A DNA stretch of 64,000 nt. It comes from Brachycybe producta. Lineage: Eukaryota > Arthropoda > Diplopoda > Playtdesmida > Andrognathidae. The position numbers were made by a program, and so were the translations under genes. Each line of letters starts with the position of its first letter. Positions within the stretch are counted from its first letter, which is position 1. The notes below the pieces were generated by a model. The model saw only the letters and a list, made by a program, of their open reading frames with translations. It had not been told where the DNA came from and searched no databases. Location: assembly GCA_036925085.1 (NCBI GenBank), contig JAUPFP010000100.1, positions 186,001 to 250,000 of the forward strand. Reading direction: 5' to 3'. Of this stretch, positions 54,244-64,000 are shown one piece after another.

Positions 54244-56576
54244 AGTTCTTTTTGTGGAAATTTAACGGAAGTAAGTTACAAGTAATTGATGCCACTTGGC
54301 ACCTGAACTTGAACTTGATGCCACTTGGCACCTGAACTTGAACTTGAATCCTCTAAGTCAGGGTTCTAGTATAGAAAAACCTAATGCAAGGGTATTTTTT
54401 AAAATTTGGCGCTGATTTAGCGCCAAATTGAACAAACGCGAAACTGAATAACTGTGAGATCTCCATAGTAATTTTAAAGGTTCACCAAAACTATCAAAAA
54501 TTAGTAATCATTTATGCTCGATGCTTTAACTGTAAAGTTATTAATTATATTTGAAGCTAAAATGAGGCGGCTTTTTTTTTTCAAAACTTCATAAGACCAT
54601 ATTTGGGTGAAACTTTTTTTAATTGCTGTTTTGTAATCAGTTTTCAGAGCTGAATTGATATTTATAAAAATTTTACAAAATCAAAACATAGTAAAAGACA
54701 CTCTAAATTCAGGTTTTTCTGTCTTTTTACATATAGAAGGATTCGTTTTTTTGCGTTTCCTGAAAAATTTGAGTCATTGCAGGACTTAAGAAGTTTTCAA
54801 AAAAAGCTCCTCTAATGAATCAAGGTTTTTCAAGCGCTAAACTGAATAAGCACCACATTATACAAACGCCGAAGTGAAAAAAGGCTAAATTAAACAAGAA
54901 CCAAACTGAATAAGCGCCAAATTGTTTCTAAATATTGTCAAAGTGATTAAATGCCAAACATTTGTCGGCGTTTGTTCAATTTGGCCCCTAATTAGTAGCC
55001 TCGTTCAAGAGAGTTCAAGTTGAAGTGCTAAATGTTTTTTTTTCTTCTTCTTGAATTCGGTTCTAAAACTTGTTACTTTTCTTTTTGGAAAGAAACACTC
55101 TTGAATTTCATTTGGTGTTGACATTTGGTAAGCAAATGTAAGTTTCTTTTGAATTTGTTTTTACATATAAATAATAATTAAAATAAAAGTTAAAAAAACA
55201 ACACACCTTTTGAAATTTGACTAATAACATCAGCAGGTTTATTCCAAAAAATTGTTTTATACTTGTATAACAGTTTCGTTTTTTAATACGATTTGAAAAA
55301 AACCAATTAAATGAAACGCAAAAATAAAAAAGAAAATCTAGTTCATTTCATCTAGTTTGTTTAAATCGTAAATGTCAATTAAATAGATTTTACAATTATA
55401 TACAAGAAGAGACTAATGCAAAAAACGAGAAGTTGAAAATTTAGTATTTTTTTTTTAAATATTATGTTTTAAGAAGTTTTTTTTTCTCTTCATTTTTCAT
55501 TTAACAACTTTTTTCTCTATATATATCTGTAATATCATATATATAACCACATAACGAAATTGGCTCATTCTTTTTGTTGAACACAATGAATTTTCACTAA
55601 AAAGTTGTAAAATGTTAACGATTTTGTTGCCCCACAAAGAAATTACCAAAAAAGCACAGTATTATTATTATTAATATCGAGAATTTTTTTATATACTATT
55701 TTTTTTTTTGGTTATATTTTTCAATATTGTTCGAATTACAATTAATAGGTTTGTTTTCAACAGTTAAGATAGCAATGAGCTAGTTTTCTTCAAAAAATAA
55801 TCTATTTTGTGTTTTGTTTTCTGGTTTATTTTGTAATATTTTCTAGTTTTTTAAAAGTTTGGATTAAAATCTCGATCGTAATTTAAGTTAGTAATTAATT
55901 ACATGTATATATAAAGATGGGGTATGTTAGGTCATGATGATTATGGAGTGGTTTTTTTTTCTTCTTCTTCTTTCTCGAAATTTATTAAAATTCAGGTAAG
56001 ATAATAAATGAATATTTATATATATATATATTTATAATATACATGTATTTCAAAGTGAGGCAATATCACAGGCCTGCCCTAGAGTACATTTTTGTTGTTA
56101 TTTAAATTTAACAAAGATAAACTGAAAAAGAAAAAGTTTCTACATTTCACTGAACACTTTTGTTTTCCTTCTAAATAATAATTTAACAATAAAAAAAGCT
56201 AAATTGCAAAAAAAACTAATTATATTTTAACGAAAGCAATATTTAAATTTTTATACAAATTGTAAAGATTATTTATTTATTTATTGACTACTATTTCTTA
56301 TATATAAATGGTGGAGTAAATAAATGGACTTGTGTTCGGTGAAAAAACGTTTTTACCTAGCTTTTTAGAATGTTTGTTAGAAACTAGAAGGGTAAAAACC
56401 AAGCTAAAAGTTTTTTATGTCAATAAGTATTTTTCGAAAAACAGACTGAAAATTCTCATCATTTTTGTAATATTTTAATATAATTATTAAGCTTGGATTT
56501 TTATGCAAATATCAAGTGAATGTTTCTCAATTTGTGGCCCAAATGTCTACTGTGAAGTAATCATCATCATTATCAG

Positions 56577-56628
56577 CCTCTATCCAGCCTTTTTTTTCAA
56601 TTAAAAAAGGCTGGATAGAGGCTAGATG
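56577..56628. repeat. 20-bp perfect hairpin of the GTTAGAGGCTA class
   Basis: GCCTCTATCCAGCCTTTTTT and, after a short T/A-rich loop, AAAAAAGGCTGGATAGAGGC form a perfect 20-bp stem. A further TAGCCTCTAACAAAG lies just downstream. It is the same stem class as the 39.7-40.4 kb array and the pairs near 13020-13090, 25484-25620 and 33390-33585. Confidence 0.7.
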
Positions 56629-57104
56629 TCTAAATTATTAGTTGTCAACTAAGAGTTCTAGCCTCTAACAAAGTGTTTTTGTGTGGTTGATATAAACTGG
56701 ATTGTTACTTTACAATAATGGTCTTTGGGCCATAATTTGAGAAAGATTAGCTTTGTTATTGCATAAAAATTTCGCCTCTGAACAAATTATATTTAGATTG
56801 TATTTTAAAATTGATTCTGAAATTTTTTTTGTTTTAATTTGAGGTAATATTTTAATTTTTAAACAGTTTAAATTGATTATTTCTAAAAAGGAACTGAGTG
56901 AATTAAGTTGTAATTCATGACGACCAAAAGCAAAAGATAAATTTGTTGTTTTGTAAGTTAACACCACTAGATGGCTTTGTGCTTCCCATTTTACAGCAAA
57001 AATATTCCAATTGCAAAATTACATTTGCAAGCATGTTCAATTTTGAGAGAGAAAAAAAAAATGGCGAATTTTGAAAGAAAATGGCGGTTTTATTTTTAAG
57101 ATGG

Positions 57105-57440
57105 TTTTCGAAATCTGATTATTCTGCATTTCATATGCAAAACACTAAGGAAAAATTTGAGGGGTTAAAAACTAGAACGGTAGCTGTAGCTGAAACACTA
57201 TTATTTTCATATTTATAAATAAACTTTTTATAGTCAAAGATTAAAAACAAATCGTCTGCTTCAATTTTATTTTTTCAAACTGACATAAAAAGTTTATTTT
57301 AAAATATATCAACATGAAAATTGAGCTACTCTTCTAGTTTCTAAAACACTTTCAAGTTTCTCTTAATTATGCTTCCGAAAGAGGGAATAACCAACCAGAG
57401 TTCGAGGGGCATTTACACTTTTAAAAATTCTTTTTAAATG
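57105..57440. mobile_element. Foldback family A copy
   Basis: AAAACTAGAACGGTAGCTGT and the mirrored TTGAGCTACTCTTCTAGTTT, with GAAAGAGGGAATAACC at the outer end. A fragment also lies at 56355-56430 and a diverged copy at about 63055-63310. Confidence 0.7.
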
Positions 57441-58953
57441 ACGAAAAAAGTTTTCACCATATCAGAACTAAAGTTCTGACAACATTTTTAAGTATATTTT
57501 ACACACATTACAAAGATTGTTTTATGTGTACGTGTTTTTGATTAGTATTTTTCGGTTAACAATTTCATTTTTTTAGAATGTGAGCAACTTTTAGAACAAA
57601 CTTTGTACGATTTTTTTTTTAGATTCCAACGTTCAAGAAATATGCAAATGAGTAAAATAAGACAAACTTCAAGCTTAATTATATATGTTTTAAATACTTT
57701 CAAATTGGTAGCTTATTAGCTGCCATTAATTAATTTATTTTTGTGCATATCATAATATTTTAAAAGAAAACTTTTTTTAAAACTACCTTCAATATTCTGG
57801 AACATTTTCCGTTAACCATTTTCTTTTGTGGCGCCAAATAGTTATTTTAATTTTTAAAAAAATTTGAACTATGAAATAATGGAATTTGTAACTTAAATAA
57901 TTAAAATCGTTGCTCACATAAAATCATAATTAAAATAGCAAAAAAATGAATAAATCCATACAATTTATAAACTATTATGAATGGTGCGCCTAATAAGTTA
58001 ATTATACGGTTGTAACTTAGAATTATTACAATATTTGAATTCAATTAAATAAATCTTGTGTTTTAATAATAATTAATAATGATGATAATAAGACTTCCTT
58101 TAAGCTGAGATATAAAAAAAAACAAAGAAAGAAAGAATTTCAATCTATTCGTATATGTAATTAATTAATGGGTAAAAATGGGTGGTGGTGAGTCTATACA
58201 TATATAAGTACTTTGTATCGAAATTACATACAGAATTGTACAAAAAATTATTGCATATTAACCATGTTGGGTCAATTTGTAGGCTGCATTAAAAGCCTAT
58301 AACGCCCTTAACTATATACAGGTTATACCAAATAGGCGTGAAATAAGAAAGGTCAATCAGGGGTCATAAATAAAATTATTCATGAAACTAGAGTAAATTT
58401 TAACACAATTTCGATTACATTCAATCAAGATTGAGGTACTTTGGCATGAATTCAAGAAGAAAACTTGTCACTAGAAATTTGAACTTCTATTTGAATCCTC
58501 TCAGTCAGGGTTCCGACTTGGTAAAACCCAGAGGACTTATTACAGAAAAAGTCATATATGTAGTTGCGACAATCATACCTTATGACGTCACTGCTTATGC
58601 GTTATTATTTTAGCAGTATTATATTATGTTTTACACTATTGTAGTCAGTGGGAGGCTTACATTATGTAATTTGCTTTTGTTACTATTACAAGGTTATGAA
58701 TTGGATATGACAATTTACTGTCATGTGACAGTCTAATTCCGTTTCTGTAATGAGGCCCCAGGTTAAAGTTGAGGTTCATGTGCCAAGTTTTATTCTTGAG
58801 TTTGGCATTTAACGGGGGGGGGGGGGGGGGGGGTTTGCAGAAGGAACTTTTAAAATGAAATCAAAGTTCATTTCAGACTAGAAATGGAAAGAAATGCAAT
58901 GATGTACCCTTCTAGAAGAAGGTAAGATTTTGTTCAAGCAGTTATGTATTGTC

Positions 58954-59260
58954 TAATACCTTGTACACACATGAGTTAAATGAATTCAAATTAAATATGT
59001 TTAGTTGAATTATACGGAATCCAGTTAAGGACACATGAACCAAATAAAAATTGACTTTATTAATATTTTAAATCGAAATACTAAATCAATATTTTGTCAA
59101 TAGTTTATATCTAATATATAAGTATTAACTCAATATTTTCAGAGAATTATTAACTGAATAAATTGAATTCGACATATTGTTTGTTTGTCCTTCACAGGGT
59201 TATGTAGAACACGTTTATTATTTAAATGCATTTAAATTATCAGGTGTGTACGAGGTATTA
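58954..59260. mobile_element. Terminal-inverted-repeat element, family C, copy 2
   Basis: Ends TAATACCTTGTACACAC and GTGTGTACGAGGTATTA. The interior matches the element at 708-1013 read in the opposite direction (for example ATACGGAATCCAGTTAAGGA here against TCCTTAACAGGATTCCGTAT there). About 307 bp, non-coding. Confidence 0.85.
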
Positions 59261-60339
59261 CACTTTAATGTGCACAGTGTTTAGACGTCATAATGGTTCA
59301 CTTATATAATACTAAAGAAACCCCAGTCCAGTCTTGTGCGTGCTTCTTTATTTTTTCTTTAATGAGTTAAGTTCCATTTTTTTAATGAAGTATGTATGGA
59401 GTTTTTTTTTACGTTTTTTATGGTTTTTGCAATCCTTTTGCGTCATTACTGTAGTGGTTTCAGGTAGATCCGTTAAAAACCTTTAATTTGGTATGTATGC
59501 TGTGTCAAAGTATAGGCGAAATTGAAATTGACCTATGCCTATTAATATAATGGATTAACTGTAGTCATTTTAAAACTGTAACAAAATTTTATTTTTTAAA
59601 AAATATCTTCATGAAAATAATAATATTATTATTATTATTATTAATATTATTTTCATTTCCTTTTCTAGTTTCAAACAAACTTTGAATTAGTTTTAAAAAT
59701 ATATGCCTTCTAAAAAGTTGACCCATTTTGAATTACTTTTATTCAATTTAATTTATAAATTTTATGTCATATTCAAATTTCTGAAACATAATAGGGCCAA
59801 GTACCTAAATTATTAATATTGCAATCTTTAATATATATTTTCTGATAAAAAGGGTTAACATTTTTGGTTGTAATATGGAATGAAGGGGAAAGTGGGGTTT
59901 AAAAAGGGACCCATTCTGTTCACTATGGTCCCATGCACCTCTTTATGTGCTAAAAAAAGAGGCACCACCTAACCTACATATGTACATATAACATTCCTGG
60001 AAGTGAATTTATGAATTTGTTTCAAGAAATGAAATAAAACGTGAGTTTTTTTTTTCTAATAAGAATACGGATGATCCTTAAGTTGATTCAGAAACCCATA
60101 ATCTTTTTTTCACACAAGAGATGTCTTAATTGGGGGAATCTCAATGAAAACTGTCAAAAAAAAAGTTGACTGATGAATGCAACAAAAAATTAAATTGTTG
60201 ATCCAACTTTTCTTTTATTTGCGAATGTGGCGAGGGGTTAAAAGGTTAAGAGGCCAAAGAGAATGAGGGAGAGAGAGATAGGGACAGAGAAATTTGAAGC
60301 GAGAAATTTAGAATTCCGAGATCTTATGTATTGTTTGCT

Positions 60340-61320
60340 TCAAGGTGGTTGCTTTTGCCTTTGTTCATCAATGGCCGCATTCTTGTTGCGAAGCTGTCGT
60401 TCCAAGTCCCGTTTTTCTTGAAGTGCCAAATGGAGACGACGTCGAAGTTCTTTCTCGGAAGTCTGCCATAGGAACACGATGTCCTCCTTGCTCAGCTTTT
60501 CGAGTCTTGCGTCGTTCAAACGCAATGGTAAATCGAAAAAGTCGAACTTGGTCATGGGCATGTCACGAAGGAAATTGTTACGACCGTGCATCGAACAAGG
60601 TTGGTCGGAAGGAGGATAATGGTAACTTCGACGATGACGGTGACGATGATAAGGGTATGGATAATCGGAATCACCATTAGGCGGTGGTCTTGTCCAGCAC
60701 TTGAGGTCATCGTAAGAATGTACCTTGCGACGTCGACCGCGACCACCACGGCCAGTGGTCATCGTCGTCGTCTCGTCCGTGCTGTACAGTTCGGTGAGGC
60801 TCGCACTGATGGGAGTCAGGCAAGGACGGGTCTCGTCCGAACTGTCGGAGCTGCACGAAGATGAACGATGTTGTGCACTGGCCACCTTTTCGATGAGCCT
60901 GACGCACGAATCGTCCGAATAATAAGGCAGTCCGGCTGCAACTCCCTTGACTGGACGAGTTGTTGCTCGTCTAATGGCCGTCAGATCAGTCACGTCTTCT
61001 ACTTCCTCTCGTATTAAGGCTGGGCCCAACGAGCCTTCCAGACTAAGGAGACCTCGTTGGTCACCGTCTGGAGTGAGGAACAGCTCGTCTGTGGTGCCCA
61101 TGGAGTCACTGGCGGCCACTTTACTACTTTTCGCCTCTCGGTTAACCCTGACATCGAATAAAAGAACATCATCTTGTGACAAGCGCAATTTGGTCTCGGC
61201 TCGAGAACGTCGACCAGTTTCCATCGTATCCTTAGAACTTCTTCTTAACCTTCGTATTTCCTGAATCATCTCGAAGAATTGGGCTTTGCTCTTGCGTCTT
61301 CTTCTCTGCTCGTGTTCTTT
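60340..61320 (-). CDS. Unrecognised protein, last exon (Ser/Arg-rich, coiled-coil ends)
   Basis: A 326-residue open exon on the minus strand, preceded by a clear acceptor (CTATTGCAG) and ending with TGA. It starts KEHEQRRRRKSKAQFFEMIQ then EIRRLRRS, a basic helix. The middle is acidic/Ser-rich with stretches such as SSSCSSDSSDETRPCLTPIS and ELYSTDETTTMTTGRGGRGR, followed by a Tyr/His/Arg-rich patch (YPYPYHRHRHRRSYHYPP). The C-terminus is an ordered-looking helix: DFFDLPLRLNDARLEKLSKE, DIVFLWQTSEKELRRRLHLA, LQEKRDLERQL. Codon use is GC-richer than the surrounding intergenic DNA and the frame is long, so it is real. Earlier exons are not visible between 61321 and the window end and may lie outside. 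I do not recognise the family; the KLSKEDIVFLWQ helix is the best search handle. Confidence 0.75.
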   Translation of the reverse strand, partial: KEHEQRRRRKSKAQFFEMIQEIRRLRRSSKDTMETGRRSRAETKLRLSQDDVLLFDVRVNREAKSSKVAASDSMGTTDELFLTPDGDQRGLLSLEGSLGPALIREEVEDVTDLTAIRRATTRPVKGVAAGLPYYSDDSCVRLIEKVASAQHRSSSCSSDSSDETRPCLTPISASLTELYSTDETTTMTTGRGGRGRRRKVHSYDDLKCWTRPPPNGDSDYPYPYHRHRHRRSYHYPPSDQPCSMHGRNNFLRDMPMTKFDFFDLPLRLNDARLEKLSKEDIVFLWQTSEKELRRRLHLALQEKRDLERQLRNKNAAIDEQRQKQPP

Positions 61321-61835
61321 CTGCAATAGTTTTAGTGTTTGTTGAATATAGAAAATAAGGAAAGAAAGAGAGTTTGAGGGATCAATTTGTATGGAGGATG
61401 AGAGGTTGGATGAGATAGAAAGAGAGAGAGAGAGAGAGAAAAAGAAAAAAAAAAATATAATAAAAGTTGCGTTATTTTAGAATGATGTCGAGAAAAAGAA
61501 AATAGATCGATTTTCACGTCTGTGTGACGTCATGAAGAGGGTGCATTTTTTTTTTGATGGTAGCTAGTGATGATGTGATCGTGGTTTGCTAAATATGTTA
61601 TGTTAAAGTCCAAATTTGCAGTCTTTAGCAAAACACATACATACAATATGCCCTCAGAACCAACGATTTCAATCTGTTATACAAAGAATAAAGAGCTTGT
61701 GGGTTCAACCGAATCGTTTAAAATGAAATATCTCTGAAATTATAAAAGTCACTCTCAAGGAACCTTTCGTTTCAAATTTTTGAAAACTTTTTGCTATCAT
61801 CCCCTTTTTTATTAGGAGAAAATGTAACAAACCTA

Positions 61836-62790
61836 AGGTCAGGTACACACGATCAATTCTTGCTTGTTCAACCTGGCTTTTCAAAGCCATCCTCAGGAAT
61901 CGATCGGCTCTGGAGTATGCGATGAGCGAGGCCGGAAAAAAAATGTTTAGTCAGCAGTGCGGAGCTCCTGAAAGCGCGGGGCCCAAGGCGGTTGCCTCAC
62001 TCGCTTTGCCCTAACGTCGCCAGACCTGGTGGTCCTTCGATCAGTGCTGTCTTAATTACTGGGGCCCTGGGCTAAGTAAAAAACGGGGCCCACAGGCCCA
62101 CTCATATATGTTACATTTAAACAGGGATACAGCATATTAAGTTAAGAAATGGAGGCCCTTTAAAACTAATGGGGGGGTCATGGGCTACAGCCATGCTAAC
62201 CCATGCCTTAAGATGACACGTCCTTAGATAAAGCTTGTGACGTCAGAGGAATTGCCCCAAAAAATGTTAGGTTTATGTCATTTAGTCTGATAGAAAAGAA
62301 ATGATAAACATTTTAAGCAAGTGACTCTTGCATTCTTTTATTATTACCATTTTTTTATCGGACAAAATGACACAAAGCCTAACTTTTTGTTTACCTCAGT
62401 GACGTCAAAAGCTTCATCTTGCGAAGATTTTACTGTGGTGGTTTTTTTTTTTAATTCAATCCAAATGTTGTTGCTCTTCAATGTTGACGGCACTGTCAGA
62501 TTTTCGCTTCAATTTTTTTTTTGCTTAATTGGAATGGTGCGTGTCGAGGATGGACAATTAAGCCTTGTAGCGTGAGAACATACTGTACATATTTAATTTA
62601 AATCACAAATGTTTTTCCAATAATGGGAACATTAGCAATTAGTTAAAACTAAGAAAAAAAAATATTCTCTGCTCGCATAGATTTTTCAAAGAAAAATATA
62701 CAGAAATAGTTTGAACGTCTGTGGCTATTTTGAGAGACGATCATTACTAATAAGCCAGAATTGATCGTGTGTATCGGGCCTAATTGGGCC
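61836..62790. mobile_element. ~950-bp inverted-repeat-bounded element with a nested element
   Basis: AGGTACACACGATCAATTCT at the left is mirrored by AGAATTGATCGTGTGTATCG at the right. The interior is GC-richer (61960-62100, with GGGGCCCTGG and GGGCCCAAGG words) and contains the family F palindrome 62228-62412. No transposase frame was found. Confidence 0.6.
62228..62412. mobile_element. Foldback element, family F, copy 2, nested in a larger element
   Basis: AAGCTTGTGACGTCAGAGGA on the left is mirrored by CCTCAGTGACGTCAAAAGCTT (read from CCTCAG) on the right. AATGTTAGGTTTATGTCATT pairs with AATGACACAAAGCCTAACTT. It lies inside the larger inverted-repeat-bounded segment 61836-62790. About 185 bp, non-coding. 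Confidence 0.65.
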
Positions 62791-63331
62791 CTTTGTTTTG
62801 AGGCGTTGATTCTGAGACCATACTGTGTGTTTAGTATGTGAGGAGGCAGGCTTGTTTGTAAAATAAATTGAAAAAAAAAAACGATCTCTATGAAATACAT
62901 GATTGTCAGGGTGGCTGATTTTCATTTCATTTTATTTATTTATTTATTATTTATTTGAACGAAAAATAAAAATCGATTTTATGTAAAGTGAATTTTTTTT
63001 TTCACATCAGACCTTTTTTTTTATTTAAATTAAATTTTCTATATTTTGCATTCTGAAATTGAAAAAAACAAAATTTGAAAAGTATTTTAGAGAAATCAGA
63101 ATTGTAAATGAATTGCAATTTGCATTTTTAAGAAATAAGTTTTTATGGCAGCTTGAAAATGTCCAGATTATTAGATTTTTAGACGTTATTGGCAACGATT
63201 TTTTTTTTCTACTTCGGATTCAAGTCGAGAATTTGAAATTGCCATATACAAAGTTTTTTAAAGCTATGCAGAACATGAAAATCGTTTTGTGCTGCTCTTC
63301 TACAATATTTACTCTTCTAGTTAATAAAATA

Positions 63332-63536
63332 ACAGGCAATTAGAAAACGGGATAAACTGAAGTTGGCTCCGCCCTTTTTACGACGAATGGCAACTTCTAA
63401 TTGGTTTGTTGTGTGACTCGACTTTGAAAAGGGCGGAGCAAGTGAAGCCAGACTACATAACCAACCAATTAGAAGTTGCGTTCGTCATAAAAAGGGCGGA
63501 GCCAACTTCTGTTCGTCCCATTTTCTAATTGCCTGT
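63332..63536. mobile_element. Foldback MITE, family B, copy 3
   Basis: The best preserved copy. Its ends are ACAGGCAATTAGAAAACGGG and CCCATTTTCTAATTGCCTGT, with long arms carrying GTTGGCTCCGCCC and its complement. The 8 bp on each side are ATAAAATA and CTAAAATA, seven of eight identical, which suggests an 8-bp target duplication of hAT type. Superfamily assignment is inferred from that length only. Confidence 0.8.
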
Positions 63537-63560
63537 CTAAAATATACAGTAACCTTTTTT

Positions 63561-63872
63561 TAAGAGCCTACAGACACTACAGAGTTGCAAGCACCACGAG
63601 ACGTGGTCAATTTCCCGTTTTTCTGAAGTTGTTCAAAAAGGTCACTGACCTCAGAAAGGTCTTTTTTTTTCTTCTAGCTACTCTTTGTTCCTCAGGAACA
63701 TCTTTCAGCTTTAAGAAAAAAATGTGTGCATTATTTCTTCAGGTAAGAAGGAATTTCCATAACGTTTCAAATTGCCTTTTGGTTGCTAGAGCAATTTGAG
63801 TAACTCCATGGAACTGCTAAATTGACCACGTCTCGTGGCACTGATAACTCTGGAGTCTCTAAGCTGCTCTTA
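63561..63872. mobile_element. ~310-bp element with ~54-bp terminal inverted repeats
   Basis: Starts TAAGAGCCTACAGACACTAC and continues to GCCACGAGACGTGGTCAATT-like sequence. It ends with the complementary AATTGACCACGTCTCGTGGC ... CTCTAAGCTGCTCTTA. The arms are about 54 bp with a few mismatches. A second internal pair (CTGACCTCAGAAAGGTC) is local. Single copy in the window. Confidence 0.75.
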
Positions 63873-64000
63873 CGGTTGTATTTTTTAATGACTGCTTAGT
63901 GAAAGCTATTGCTAAACTCATCAAGTTTTACATGAAATTTTCTTTTCTTTCATGAGTTTAAGATTTAAAAACTTTCAAACTTTATTTTGCAATTTCAGCT

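Larger units (their letters stand above)
54244..60339. other. Long intergenic region, repeat-rich
   Basis: About 6 kb without a credible gene. It holds a direct repeat of 28 bp around GATGCCACTTGGCACCTGAA (54289-54346), a perfect palindrome (54403-54429), a poly-pyrimidine/AT stretch with TATATA runs (55500-56040), family A copies (56355-56430, 57105-57440), a 20-bp hairpin at 56577-56628, a run of 20 G at 58814-58833 and a family C element (58954-59260). Short frames such as 58431-58613 lack support. Confidence 0.55.

Noticed and set aside
60345-61264. Several plus-strand and alternate-frame open frames of 65-111 codons
   Set aside because: Shadows of the GC-richer minus-strand coding exon 60340-61320; composition is arginine/threonine-rich without domains.

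Overview
The window is animal nuclear DNA. It is AT-rich, and its genes are split by short introns (mostly about 50-1000 bp) with ordinary GT-AG junctions. The proteins rebuilt from the exons are metazoan: the Notch-pathway factor RBPJ/Su(H), the DNA-methylation reader UHRF1, the centriole protein STIL, Mediator subunit MED26, the cytochrome oxidase assembly factor PET100 and the Fe-S protein ISCA1. A spliced phosphonopyruvate decarboxylase gene points to an invertebrate that makes C-P bonded phosphonates, as some molluscs and cnidarians do. I cannot name the phylum from the sequence alone.

Layout. 1-5.3 kb: non-coding with interspersed repeats. 5.35-14.04 kb (+): RBPJ, with at least two alternative 5' coding routes joining a shared His/Gln-rich exon. 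14-21 kb: intergenic; it holds a decayed PIF/Harbinger-like fragment, several foldback elements and a four-copy array of a ~0.9 kb unit carrying runs of the CRE palindrome TGACGTCA. 21.4-24.6 kb (+): phosphonopyruvate decarboxylase. 25.8-30.5 kb (+): UHRF1, whose first intron carries a ten-unit 31-bp minisatellite. 32.3-33.7 kb (-): UMP-CMP kinase. 35.3-38.7 kb (+): STIL. 39.7-40.35 kb: four tandem units, each with a self-complementary stem, between the convergent 3' ends of STIL and MED26. 40.96-42.74 kb (-): MED26, first exon not found. 44.2-45.0 kb: GC-richer, promoter-like stretch. 45-47.1 kb: cluster of foldback elements. 47.4-48.1 kb (-) and 48.75-49.78 kb (+): divergent PET100/ISCA1 pair. 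51.3-54.2 kb (+): Ldh2-family dehydrogenase. 54.2-60.3 kb: intergenic and repeat-rich. 60.34-61.32 kb (-): last exon of an unrecognised Ser/Arg-rich coiled-coil protein. 61.8-63.9 kb: three more inverted-repeat elements.

The genes are mostly unrelated housekeeping and regulatory genes. Two groupings deserve attention. PET100 and ISCA1 both serve mitochondrial respiratory-complex biogenesis and share one short divergent promoter interval. The phosphonopyruvate decarboxylase and the Ldh2-family dehydrogenase lie 27 kb apart and belong to families that elsewhere act on phosphonopyruvate/sulfopyruvate and sulfolactate. The non-coding DNA is dominated by small non-autonomous inverted-repeat elements: at least seven families, one with over twenty copies. 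Exon coordinates were worked out by eye from splice signals, reading phase and family conservation; no alignment was run.
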